NCBI RefSeq assembly: GCF_016904945.1
Contig: NZ_JADIKF010000040.1
Location: forward strand, 1,402,953 to 1,466,952
DNA length: 64,000 nt
Source: Dyella mobilis
GTDB taxonomy: Bacteria > Pseudomonadota > Gammaproteobacteria > Xanthomonadales > Rhodanobacteraceae
Direction: 5' to 3'
Below the pieces are notes generated by a model. It did not search any database. It worked only from the letters and a program-made list of their open reading frames with translations, and was not told where the DNA came from. Made by a program: the position numbers and the translations under genes. This document shows positions 16,029 to 24,692 of the stretch, piece after piece. Numbering within the stretch: position 1 is the stretch's first letter; each line of letters begins with the position of its first letter.

Positions 16029-17630
16029 ATGACCGAACGCGAAACGATGGAATACGACGTCATCGTCGTCGGGGCCGGCCCTTCCGGGTTGTCCTTCGCC
16101 ATTCGCCTCAAGCAGCTCAAGCCCGAGCTGACGGTCTGCGTCATCGAAAAGGCCTCCACCATCGGCGCCCAGATCCTGTCCGGCGCCGTGATCGAACCGC
16201 AGCCGCTGGACGCCCTGCTGCCCGGCTGGCGCGAGAATCCGCCGCCGATCTGCGTGCCCGCGACCGAAGACGAGTTCTGGCTGCTCAACAAGACCGGCGG
16301 CCGCAAGTTGCCAGTGCCTCCGGGCATGAACAATCACGGCAACCTCATTGTCTCGCTCGGCGCGCTGTGCGCCTGGCTGGCACCGCAGGCCGAAGCCCTG
16401 GGCGTGGACGTATTTCCCGGCTTCGCCGCCGCCGACACCATCTTCAACGACGACGGCTCGGTCGCTGGCGTGCGCATCGGCGACATGGGCGTGGCCAAAG
16501 ACGGAGCGCACAAACCCGGCTATACGCAAGGCATCGACATCAAGGCGAAGGTCACGGTGCTGGCCGAAGGCGCGCGCGGCAGCCTGACCAAGCAGCTGAT
16601 CAAGCGTTTCGCGCTGGATGCGACAAGCGATCCGCAGGCTTACTCGATCGGCATCAAGGAATTGTGGCAAGTACCCGCCGGACGCGTGACGCCCGGCAAG
16701 ATCGTGCACAGCTTCGGCTGGCCGGCAGACAACCATACCTATGCCGGCAGCTTCCTCTATCACCTGGACAAGGATCGCATCGCGCTCGGCTACGTCAGCG
16801 GCCTGGACTACAGCGATCCGAATTACCAGCCTTGGGAAGCCTTCCAGCAGTGGAAGAATCACCCGATGATCAAGTCGCTGCTCGAAGGCGGCACCATCGT
16901 TTCCGCCGGCGCACGTGCCATCGTCACCGGCGGCTACCAATCCCTGCCCAAAGTGGAGATGCCCGGCGCCCTGCTGATCGGCGACACCGCCGGCCTGCTC
17001 AACGTGCCCAAGATCAAGGGCACCCACCAGGCGATCAAGAGCGGCATGCTCGCCGCCGAACACCTGGCCGCGAACGAGCTCAATCCCGCCGGCTTCGACA
17101 GCAAGCTGCGCGGCTCGGAGGTCATGGCCGAACTGAAGCAGGTGCGCAACATCAAGCCCGCCTTCAAGAAGGGCCTGTGGTTCGGCCTGCTCAATGCCGC
17201 CTGGGAGACCCTCACCAAGGGCAAATCGCCCTGGACCTTGAAGAACAAGGCGGATTGGTCCTCGCTGCACAAGCTTGGCCAGCAAGAAGAACCCAAGCGC
17301 GACTACGTGCAACGCGAGCTGCCGCCGCGCGACCGTCTGGCCGGCGTGTATTTCGCCGCCACCGAACACGACGAAGACCAGCCGATCCACCTGCACGTTG
17401 CCGATACCTCCGTCTGCGTAACCAAGTGCGCCCAGGAATACGGCAACCCCTGCACCCGCTTCTGCCCCGCCAGCGTCTACGAAATCGTCAACGATGAAGC
17501 GGGCAAGCGCTTGCAGATCAACGCCGCCAACTGCGTGCACTGCAAGACCTGCGACATCAAGGACCCGTACCAGATCATCAACTGGGTAACGCCAGAGGGT
17601 GGGTCGGGGCCGAATTATCAGAATCTGTAG
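16029..17630 (+). CDS. Electron transfer flavoprotein-ubiquinone oxidoreductase
   Basis: Passes electrons from reduced ETF to ubiquinone at the membrane. The 533-residue protein begins with the FAD-binding motif VIVVGAGPSGLSFAIRL, has the quinone-associated GYQSLP region, and ends with a 4Fe-4S domain whose cysteines lie in TRFCPASVYE and NCVHCKTCDIKD, with the typical C-terminal WVTPEGGSGPNYQNL. ATG 16029 has GGAG a few bases upstream; ATG 16047 is an alternative. Its partners etfB and etfA are 2.2 kb downstream on the same strand, separated by a glycosyltransferase gene that starts 9 nt after this stop codon. Confidence 0.96.
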   Translation: MTERETMEYDVIVVGAGPSGLSFAIRLKQLKPELTVCVIEKASTIGAQILSGAVIEPQPLDALLPGWRENPPPICVPATEDEFWLLNKTGGRKLPVPPGMNNHGNLIVSLGALCAWLAPQAEALGVDVFPGFAAADTIFNDDGSVAGVRIGDMGVAKDGAHKPGYTQGIDIKAKVTVLAEGARGSLTKQLIKRFALDATSDPQAYSIGIKELWQVPAGRVTPGKIVHSFGWPADNHTYAGSFLYHLDKDRIALGYVSGLDYSDPNYQPWEAFQQWKNHPMIKSLLEGGTIVSAGARAIVTGGYQSLPKVEMPGALLIGDTAGLLNVPKIKGTHQAIKSGMLAAEHLAANELNPAGFDSKLRGSEVMAELKQVRNIKPAFKKGLWFGLLNAAWETLTKGKSPWTLKNKADWSSLHKLGQQEEPKRDYVQRELPPRDRLAGVYFAATEHDEDQPIHLHVADTSVCVTKCAQEYGNPCTRFCPASVYEIVNDEAGKRLQINAANCVHCKTCDIKDPYQIINWVTPEGGSGPNYQNL

Positions 17631-17639
17631 TGAGCGTCG

Positions 17640-19748
17640 ATGTCTCTTAGCACCCTAGCGTGGCGCGCCAGGCGCACGTATTACCTGCTGCAGCGCATAC
17701 GAGGCAGCCTGGCGCAGCGCGGCTTCCAAGGAACGCTGGCGCGAATTCGACAAGAGTTCCAATCGACACCAAGCGAAGACGACACGCTGAGGCTGGAGTC
17801 GCTGGAGACTCCGTTTGCGCCATTCACGCTGCCCGTCAGCGACACGCCGCTGGTGTCCGTCGTCATTCCCGTATACGGCAAATGCGCGTGGACCGTCGCA
17901 TGTTTGCGCTCCATCAGCCGCCACGGCGCGGACACTCCATTTGAAGTCATCGTCGTTGACGATGCATCGCCGGACGACAGCGCGTCAAAGCTGATGCAGG
18001 TCGGCGGCGTCCGGTTGTTGCAGAACGAAACCAACCTCGGCTTTATCGGCAGCAGCAACGCCGGTGCAGCCATCGCACGTGCGCCATTCCTGCTCTTCCT
18101 CAACAATGACACACAGGTAACCCCCGGCTGGCTGGACAGCTTGCTGGAAACCTACCAACAGGAACCTCATTGCGGCATCGTCGGCAGTCAGCTGGTCTAT
18201 CCGGATGGCCGCATACAGGAAGCGGGAGCCCTGACTTTCGCCAATGGCGAAGCGTGGAGCGTCGGGCGTTACGAAAAACGCGACGACCCTCGCTATCTCT
18301 ATCGACGAGATGTCGACTATGTTTCGGGTGCTTCGCTACTCATCGAAAAATCGCTGTTCCAGGAGCTGGGCGGCTTCGACGCGCGCTACGCACCGGCCTA
18401 CTGTGAAGATGCGGACCTGGCCTTTGCGGTGCGCGCAAAAGGACGTCGCGTGATCTACGACCCAGGCAGCGTGATCGTGCATTACGAAGGGATCAGCTCC
18501 GGTACCGACGTATTCTCCGGCGTGAAGCAGCATCAACTGACCAACCTTCAAACATTCGCCGAAAAATGGTCTGATGCATTGCGGCAGCAACCGCAGCCGC
18601 ATACCCCCGAAACAAAATCGCTGCACCGCCAGGACAGGCACATCCTGGTCATCGATGCGCTGACCCCGGACCTCGCAAGGGATGCAGGTTCGCTACAGGT
18701 GTTCAGCATCATGCGCCTGCTGCGGGAAATGGGTTGGCGAGTGACCTTCATGGCCGACAATCGTACGGCCGCCCCGCGAGACATCCGCGCCCTCGGCAGC
18801 ATTGGCGTCGAAGTCCTGTGCAATCCCTGGTCTCCCACGCTCGATGCATGGCTGAAGCGCGAACGCGATGGGCTGCAGGCCGTCATGCTGTGCCGCCACT
18901 ATGTCGCCGATGCAAATCTGCCATTGATCAAGCAACTGGCGCCCGGCGCGCAGATCCTGTTCGACACGGAAGACCTGCATTTCTTGCGGGAGCGCCGCGC
19001 TGCGCAGCATACGGGAAACGTCAATCTCCAGCGCCAGGCCGCCGCTTCGCAGAAGCGGGAGTTCGCGTTGATGCGCGCTTGCGACGTCACCTTCGTGGTG
19101 AGTTCCATGGAGCACGAACTGCTTCGCAAGGAACTGCCTGACGTCAACGTAATGCTGCTTCCGAACATGCATCCCGTACACGGCCGCAAGCGTGAATTGG
19201 AAGAGCGCGAAGGGCTGATTTTTGTCGGCGGCTTCGGCCATCCGCCGAATGTCGATGCCGTGCATTGGCTCATCGAGGACATCTATCCCAGGGTGCGCAT
19301 GAAACGCCCGGATATCAAATTGCATCTCATCGGCCAGATCCCCGACGCTGCGCGGGCCGAGCTCCAAAGCGAGGGCGTCACCATCCACGGCCGCGTCGAG
19401 GACCTGGAACCATGGATGGCCGGAAGCCGCATCTCCCTCGCACCACTACGCTACGGCGCCGGTGTCAAAGGCAAAGTCAACAGCGCGATGAGCTACGGCC
19501 TGCCGGTGGTCGCCACCAGCATCGCAGCCGAAGGTATGTGGCTGCGCGATGGCGAGAATGCCATGCTGGCCGACGATGCCCAGGGCTTCGCCGATGCAGT
19601 GCTCAGGCTCTATGACGATAGCGCGCTGTGGTACAGACTGTCCGAGGGGGGGATGGCCAACATCCGGGATCACTTCTCCTTCGACGTGGCTCGCAAAACG
19701 CTTGAAACGGCTTTGGGGCCGCATCGCCGGCACCGGCCTACAAACTAG
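17640..19748 (+). CDS. Two-domain glycosyltransferase (GT2 + GT4)
   Basis: A 702-residue cytoplasmic or membrane-associated protein with an N-terminal GT2 domain (about 70-300; SVVIPVYGK, VDDASPDDS, FLNNDTQV, and the AYCEDADLAFAVRAKG block) and a C-terminal GT4-type domain (about 335-690; FVGGFGHPPNVDAVHWL, GRVEDLEPWM, RYGAGVKGKV, GLPVVATSIAAEGM). It probably adds two sugars, or one sugar with a helper domain, to the surface polysaccharide. It closely parallels the C-terminal half of the giant protein at 32435-36463, so the two are paralogues. It sits between ETF-QO and etfB, outside the main polysaccharide island. Confidence 0.87.
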   Translation: MSLSTLAWRARRTYYLLQRIRGSLAQRGFQGTLARIRQEFQSTPSEDDTLRLESLETPFAPFTLPVSDTPLVSVVIPVYGKCAWTVACLRSISRHGADTPFEVIVVDDASPDDSASKLMQVGGVRLLQNETNLGFIGSSNAGAAIARAPFLLFLNNDTQVTPGWLDSLLETYQQEPHCGIVGSQLVYPDGRIQEAGALTFANGEAWSVGRYEKRDDPRYLYRRDVDYVSGASLLIEKSLFQELGGFDARYAPAYCEDADLAFAVRAKGRRVIYDPGSVIVHYEGISSGTDVFSGVKQHQLTNLQTFAEKWSDALRQQPQPHTPETKSLHRQDRHILVIDALTPDLARDAGSLQVFSIMRLLREMGWRVTFMADNRTAAPRDIRALGSIGVEVLCNPWSPTLDAWLKRERDGLQAVMLCRHYVADANLPLIKQLAPGAQILFDTEDLHFLRERRAAQHTGNVNLQRQAAASQKREFALMRACDVTFVVSSMEHELLRKELPDVNVMLLPNMHPVHGRKRELEEREGLIFVGGFGHPPNVDAVHWLIEDIYPRVRMKRPDIKLHLIGQIPDAARAELQSEGVTIHGRVEDLEPWMAGSRISLAPLRYGAGVKGKVNSAMSYGLPVVATSIAAEGMWLRDGENAMLADDAQGFADAVLRLYDDSALWYRLSEGGMANIRDHFSFDVARKTLETALGPHRRHRPTN

Positions 19749-19813
19749 CGTCCCAGGCCCGCTACAATAGCCATTTGGGCCGCTCCAGGCGGCCACGAGC
19801 ACAGGACCCTCAG

Positions 19814-20560
19814 ATGAAGATTCTCGTTGGCTACAAGCGCGTCGTAGATTACAACGTGCGCATCCAGGTCAAACCTGACGGCACTGGTGTGGTAACCGAT
19901 GGCGTGAAGCTCTCCGCCAATCCGTTCGACGATATTGCTCTCGAAGAAGCGCTGCGCCTGCGTGAAAAGGGCATCGCCGAAGAAGTCGTCGTGGTCGGTA
20001 TCGGCCCGGCCGACCTTACCGCGCACCTGCGCAACGGCTTGGCCATGGGCGCCAATCGCGCCATCCACGTGGTCAGCGGCGATGCGGTGCAGCCGCTTAC
20101 TGCGGCGCGCATCCTTCTCAAACTCATCGAGAAGGAGCAGCCTGGCCTGGTGATTCTTGGCAAACAGGCTATCGATGACGATGCCAATCAGACCGGCCAG
20201 ATGCTCGCTGCACTGTGGGATCGGCCGCAAGCTACCTTCGCCAGCAAGGTGGAAATCGCAAACGACAAGGTCACGGTGACGCGCGAGGTTGACGCCGGCC
20301 TGGAGGTAATCGAAGCGGATTTGCCGGCAGTCATCACTACCGATCTGCGCCTCAACGAACCGCGCTTCATCAAGTTGCCGGACATCATGAAGGCGAAATC
20401 CAAGCCGATCGACACGATCGAGCTCGCAGCGCTCGGCGTCGACTCGGGCGACCATTTGAAGACCTCCCATTACGCCGCCCCAGCCAAGCGCAGCAAGGGT
20501 GTGATGGTGAAGGATGCGGCCGAGCTGGTCGCGGCGCTGAAGCAGAAAGGGCTGCTGTAA
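19814..20560 (+). CDS. etfB: Electron transfer flavoprotein beta subunit
   Basis: Small subunit of the ETF heterodimer, which binds AMP and carries electrons from acyl-CoA and other dehydrogenases to ETF-QO. The 248-residue protein starts MKILVGYKRVVDYNVRI and has NPFDDIALEEALRL, LVILGKQAIDDDANQTGQM and the C-terminal KSKGVMVKD-like end. ATG 19814 has AGGA upstream. A TACAAT (19763-19768) could be its -10 box, although no clear -35 was seen. etfA follows after 27 nt. Confidence 0.97.
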   Translation: MKILVGYKRVVDYNVRIQVKPDGTGVVTDGVKLSANPFDDIALEEALRLREKGIAEEVVVVGIGPADLTAHLRNGLAMGANRAIHVVSGDAVQPLTAARILLKLIEKEQPGLVILGKQAIDDDANQTGQMLAALWDRPQATFASKVEIANDKVTVTREVDAGLEVIEADLPAVITTDLRLNEPRFIKLPDIMKAKSKPIDTIELAALGVDSGDHLKTSHYAAPAKRSKGVMVKDAAELVAALKQKGLL

Positions 20561-20587
20561 GCAGCGTCCGGACGAGGAGAAATTCCC

Positions 20588-21532
20588 ATGAGCAAAGTTC
20601 TGATCGTCGCCGAACACCTGGACGGCAAGCTGAATCCATCTACTGCCCGCGCCGTTAGCGCCGCCGTTGCACTCAAACCTGAAGCCGTCGACGTGCTGGT
20701 GCTTTCACACGATGCGGATGCGATTGCTGCTGAGGCAGCAAAGATCACTGGCGTGAGCCGCGTGCTCACCGTGGTCCGACCGGAAAACGCGCACCCGCTG
20801 GCAGCCACGCTCGCGCCGCAGATCGCCAAGGCCGCGGCGGGCTACAGCCACGTATTTGCCCCTTCCACCACCTTTGGCAAGGACGTCCTGCCTCGCGTTG
20901 CCGCCTTGCTGGGCGTCGCCCAGGTCAGCGACGTGATGAGTGTGGAAGGTCCGCATACCTTCAAGCGCCCGATCTACGCCGGCAACGCGATCATCACGGT
21001 CGAGGCCCCCGCGTCGCAGACGGTAGTTGCCACCATTCGTACCGCATCCTGGCCTGCTTCGGGCAATGGCGACGCCTCCGCATCGATCGAATCGCTGACG
21101 GTGGATGTGGCGCTCCCGGCGCACACTCGCTTCGTTGAGCTGCAGCAGGGCAAAAGTGATCGCCCGGATCTGCAGAGCGCCAGCAAGGTGGTCTCGGGCG
21201 GCCGCGGCGTGGGCTCGAAGGAAAACTTCGATGTCATCTTCAAGCTGGCTGACAAGATCGGAGCCGCCGTGGGCGCCTCACGCGCTGCGGTGGACGCAGG
21301 CTATGTCCCAAGCGACCTGCAGGTCGGGCAAACCGGCAAGATCATCGCCCCCGAGCTTTACGTGGCCATTGGCATCTCTGGCGCCATCCAGCATCTGACC
21401 GGCATCAAGGATGCCGGCACCATCGTCGCGATCAACAGGGATGCCGAAGCGCCGATTTTCGAGGTCGCCGATTTCGGTCTCGTAGGCGATCTGTTCAAGC
21501 TGATCCCTGAGCTTGAACAAGCCATCGGCTGA
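20588..21532 (+). CDS. etfA: Electron transfer flavoprotein alpha subunit
   Basis: FAD-binding subunit of ETF, 314 residues. The C-terminal FAD domain is clear: SGGRGVGSKENF, GASRAAVDAGYVPSDLQVGQTGKIIAPELYVAIGISGAIQH and the GLVGDLFKLIPEL end. GAGGAG lies upstream of ATG 20588. In Xanthomonas the etfA gene forms one border of the LPS locus, and here too polysaccharide genes begin just after it. Confidence 0.97.
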   Translation: MSKVLIVAEHLDGKLNPSTARAVSAAVALKPEAVDVLVLSHDADAIAAEAAKITGVSRVLTVVRPENAHPLAATLAPQIAKAAAGYSHVFAPSTTFGKDVLPRVAALLGVAQVSDVMSVEGPHTFKRPIYAGNAIITVEAPASQTVVATIRTASWPASGNGDASASIESLTVDVALPAHTRFVELQQGKSDRPDLQSASKVVSGGRGVGSKENFDVIFKLADKIGAAVGASRAAVDAGYVPSDLQVGQTGKIIAPELYVAIGISGAIQHLTGIKDAGTIVAINRDAEAPIFEVADFGLVGDLFKLIPELEQAIG

Positions 21533-21555
21533 TCTCCACGCCAAGGCCTGAAATT

Positions 21556-21575
21556 GCTGCAAGCGTGCTTGCAGC
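21556..21575 (+). terminator. Hairpin after etfBA
   Basis: Perfect 9-bp inverted repeat GCTGCAAGC/GCTTGCAGC separated by GT, 24 nt after the etfA stop. There is no T-run, so the call as a terminator is tentative. Confidence 0.4.
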
Positions 21576-21690
21576 ATCCCCCGCGATACTGCCATTATCT
21601 TGAAAATGTCAGGTTATCGTAAGGCAGGGTTCCGCATCGCCGGCATTCCGGCACAGGGACCGCCTGCGGTTTGTCTACCGGGGGGCAGAC

Positions 21691-23082
21691 ATGTGGAAAT
21701 TCAAACGGCCGGGCGATGCCCGGCCTGTTTTTGTCATTGGCTCGTATCGATCAGCTACTAGTGCATTGACCTGGGCGCTGGGCCAGCACCCAAACATATT
21801 TCCAATTGAAGAAACGCACTTCCTGTACAAGCTTGCAGTCGATCTCGAGTACTTATACGAAATTGGAGCCGGCCAGGGGCCCCGCTCGTTTCTTGGTTCA
21901 GCCGACTACACCCGTCGGCACTTTCGCAATCATTTCGGCAACGCCTGCAACGCACTGATCCTGGGGTCGCGAAAACGCATAGTCGAGCGAAGCTACGCAG
22001 AAGCGCTGAAAAACCGTCAAGCCCATTCGCCAAACATCAAACTCCATCGGGGCTGGTGGCAACCCAAGCGACGCTGGATCGACGGCACCCCCGAGAACTC
22101 CCACTATGTTCTACCCCTGCTGCGGCTCTTTCCGCATGCGCGGTTCATTCACATTCTTCGAAATCCTCGCAGCGTCGCCACCTCGCTCATGCACTTCTCC
22201 ACGATGGGGGCGCACGACTACACGGAAAAAGACGCCTACGAGACGTGGAGCCGCCTGGCATACGCTTGCGCCCTAAGCGAACAGGCGCTCGGTGCCACGC
22301 GGATCATGCGGGTGCTGCACGAAGAGCTCGTCGACGCTCCGCAAAGCACCCTCGCGCGCTGCCTCCAATTCATCGGAGAGAAATATCGCGACGACTGCCT
22401 CAAGCCGCTCAAGGACAAGATAAACAGCTCGCGTTACGACTCTGCCGGAGACTGCAGCATCGCGGCCAACATCCAATCCGATGCGCCCTGGATCCGAAGC
22501 GCTTACGAACTGTATAAACGCCTGCTCGAAGGACGTGGCGCCATCGATGGCAATGCAGCCATGGCCAGACACGAACTGTGGCACACCACGAACGAATACA
22601 GTGAAAGCCTTCTCCCCGCTACCAACGAGCGTCTTTCGAAGGCCAACAACGAACTGGAAAGATCCACCCTCGAACTTCAGTGCCAATTGAAGCGCCTTTC
22701 CAGGCCCCTGACCATCCTGGATTGGGGTCCTCAAGATATTCAGGCTGGAGCAAGCTTCAACCCGCAGGAGGATGGCTCCAATGCCGTGTGGATCAAGACG
22801 CTCAACGCACCGTGGGATACCGAGGTCATCTTGGATGGAGTGGTCCTCCCTACGGCAACGCATGCTGACGGTGAGCTGGTAACTGCCAACGTACCCGCTT
22901 TCCTGACGGCAGCACCCCGCTCGCTCGAACTCGTTCTCAGAAGCCAATTTTATGGAGAGGCGACCGCGAGCATTTACGCCCTCATCCTGCCATCGCCTAT
23001 TCGGGACGAGGAGTTTCCTGATCCACATTCCACGCCGCTCGTGGATGAGCCCTCGTCTGATATTGCTTCCAACATCCTATAG
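21691..23082 (+). CDS. Sulfotransferase-domain protein with an unassigned C-terminal domain
   Basis: Predicted PAPS-dependent sulfotransferase, 463 residues. The 5'-phosphosulfate loop is GSYRSATS (17-24) and the 3'-phosphate motif is RNPRSVATS (157-165). WIDGTPENSHYVLPLL is a further family feature. After a short predicted helix (about 310-335, NNELERSTLELQ) comes a C-terminal region of about 125 residues starting near ILDWGPQDIQAG, which looks like a beta-rich IPT/TIG-like domain. GGGGGG before ATG 21691 is the ribosome binding site. PAPS could come from cysDNC at 11.6-14.4 kb. The acceptor is unknown; a glycan is likely from the context. Confidence 0.78.
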   Translation: MWKFKRPGDARPVFVIGSYRSATSALTWALGQHPNIFPIEETHFLYKLAVDLEYLYEIGAGQGPRSFLGSADYTRRHFRNHFGNACNALILGSRKRIVERSYAEALKNRQAHSPNIKLHRGWWQPKRRWIDGTPENSHYVLPLLRLFPHARFIHILRNPRSVATSLMHFSTMGAHDYTEKDAYETWSRLAYACALSEQALGATRIMRVLHEELVDAPQSTLARCLQFIGEKYRDDCLKPLKDKINSSRYDSAGDCSIAANIQSDAPWIRSAYELYKRLLEGRGAIDGNAAMARHELWHTTNEYSESLLPATNERLSKANNELERSTLELQCQLKRLSRPLTILDWGPQDIQAGASFNPQEDGSNAVWIKTLNAPWDTEVILDGVVLPTATHADGELVTANVPAFLTAAPRSLELVLRSQFYGEATASIYALILPSPIRDEEFPDPHSTPLVDEPSSDIASNIL

Positions 23083-23155
23083 ACTTCCCCTCAGATCCGG
23101 CCCTCTACCGGCAGCGGCCAAGATCGCCTATTCAAATTAATACCGGAGGTCGCTG

Positions 23156-23578
23156 ATGTTGTTGAAACGTGCCTTGATCCTCGCTCCTTTCATCGTTTTA
23201 CTGGCAGCCTGCCAGGAAGAATCCGCTCCTCCCCTGCAAACTTCCTCGAGCGCATCGCAACCGGCCGCCGCCAGAGCTAGCACTCCCGCCTCCTCCAGCT
23301 CCGTCATATCCGTGACGCCAGCGTCACTGCAGGATTGCGACAATGGTGTCGCGGCAACCGTCAAATGGGATGCCAGCAAAGCCAAGGTCACTACCAACGG
23401 CACCGAAATCTGGGTTGGTGCCGATGATGCTTCCATGCAACTTTTTTCGGCTGGCGGCGCGAGCGGAGAAGCAAAAACCGGTCCCTGGACGCATCCCGGT
23501 ACCCACTTTCTGTTGAAGAACAAGCAAGACGGCAAATCTCTTGGGGAAGCTGTTGTCGGGGGCCCGGCGTGTAAGTGA
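23156..23578 (+). CDS. Small lipoprotein with a Cys-bracketed domain
   Basis: A 140-residue lipoprotein: signal peptide with lipobox LLAAC (C19 lipidated), a Ser/Ala/Pro-rich linker to about residue 55, then a compact domain of about 80 residues that begins near QDCDNG and ends GGPACK. The pattern VKW ... EIWVG ... LFSAGGASGEAKTGPW ... GTHFLLK recurs at the C terminus of the membrane protein at 25952-27919. GGAGG precedes ATG 23156. It lies between a sulfotransferase and a methyltransferase, so a role at the cell surface related to the polysaccharide is likely. The function is unknown. Confidence 0.75.
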   Translation: MLLKRALILAPFIVLLAACQEESAPPLQTSSSASQPAAARASTPASSSSVISVTPASLQDCDNGVAATVKWDASKAKVTTNGTEIWVGADDASMQLFSAGGASGEAKTGPWTHPGTHFLLKNKQDGKSLGEAVVGGPACK

Positions 23579-23687
23579 TGTTGCTAGAGACCCCATCCCT
23601 CGAACGAGGATGCATGGCTACAGAATGAACTCCACTATCCCCTAGCCGAGCTCGCCGAGCAAAATGGGGGGTGCAAAGGAAATCAGC

Positions 23688-24608
23688 ATGGCCGTTAACT
23701 GTCCGATTTGTACGAGCTCACGCTCGGGAGTCTTTTATCAGCTAATTGACGACTTCAATTATTATGCGTGCTCACACTGCGACTCGATTTTCATAGACCC
23801 GGCCGTACTAGACGCGATGGACAACGGCGAATCGCCGCGCAATTACGATCACGAATACTGGGACGAGGAAATCAAGTCTGCGCGCCAACGCTCGGTGCGA
23901 GATGGCCTGGTGCGGGCCGGCGAAGTAGTCCTCTACGCGAGGCGCGAAGTTCACCGCTTCCTGGATGTGGGGGCCGGCCCGGGGTTTCTGCTGGATAGTT
24001 TGGCAAACACGTTCCCCGGTCACTCCGATACTTTTCACGCCGTGGAATTGTTTCCGCCGCACGAGCACAGCAAGCACCCCAACTACGTCGTCGGGGATGC
24101 CGGCACACTTCCTGGCAAATTTGATGCCGGCGTATGCATAGAAGTCATTGAGCATCTCACTCCACGTATGCTCCAGGGCCTGATAAAAAGCCTGGCCGCG
24201 ATCAGCGCACCTGACAGTACGTGGTTATTCAATACGGGCATGCCGTCCTACGTGCGCCACGAAGATCCCGGCTACCTCGATCCGCGCGGCCGCGGGCACG
24301 TCGTTTCTTATGGCCTCAAAGGCCTGCGCAAGATGTTCAGCGAATCGAATTTCGAAGTCATTGCGCTTCCGGGCAAATCATTCGCGTTCCTGGCCGAATA
24401 TTCCCCGTCGACATCACCGGAAACATTCACTGCCGACCGCTTCTACAAGCCCCTTCCCTATAACAAAGCATTGCTGGAAGAGTCGGGGCTGCTTTATATC
24501 GCGGCGTTCGAATCGGCCCGCTCTTACTATTTTCAAGATGAGTCTGCACAAAGAGCAAAGTGGGCGCTCAGCCTCGATTTTCTCTTAAAGCGCCACGTCA
24601 CTCCGTAG
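23688..24608 (+). CDS. Class I SAM-dependent methyltransferase with N-terminal Cys motif
   Basis: A 306-residue methyltransferase of the Methyltransf_23 type. It starts with a possible zinc ribbon (C5-P-I-C8 ... C28-S-H-C31), followed by the SAM motif FLDVGAGPGFLLDSL (about 92-106), an acidic VELF loop and CIEVIEHLTPRM. This layout is common in methyltransferases that modify nucleotide sugars or glycans. AAAGGA 8 nt before ATG 23688 fixes the start; the frame is open slightly further upstream. It is convergent with the glycosyltransferase gene at 24693-25622. The substrate is unknown. Confidence 0.82.
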   Translation: MAVNCPICTSSRSGVFYQLIDDFNYYACSHCDSIFIDPAVLDAMDNGESPRNYDHEYWDEEIKSARQRSVRDGLVRAGEVVLYARREVHRFLDVGAGPGFLLDSLANTFPGHSDTFHAVELFPPHEHSKHPNYVVGDAGTLPGKFDAGVCIEVIEHLTPRMLQGLIKSLAAISAPDSTWLFNTGMPSYVRHEDPGYLDPRGRGHVVSYGLKGLRKMFSESNFEVIALPGKSFAFLAEYSPSTSPETFTADRFYKPLPYNKALLEESGLLYIAAFESARSYYFQDESAQRAKWALSLDFLLKRHVTP

Positions 24609-24641
24609 TGACTCGCGACCGCTCATCGTGCAAACCACGAG

Positions 24642-24671
24642 TTCACCTGACGCTGTAGCGCGTCAGGTGAA
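24642..24671. terminator. Bidirectional hairpin between convergent genes
   Basis: Perfect 12-bp stem TTCACCTGACGC/GCGTCAGGTGAA (24642-24653 and 24660-24671) with a six-base loop, midway between two converging stop codons. There is no long T-run on either side, so termination is likely from position but not proven by sequence. Confidence 0.6.
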
Positions 24672-24692
24672 CGAAAGCAGCCCGCCGCTCAC

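Noticed and set aside
15876..17540. Long minus-strand open frame (554 codons) opposite ETF-QO
   Set aside because: Shadow of a GC-rich coding sequence; ETF-QO on the plus strand is certain.
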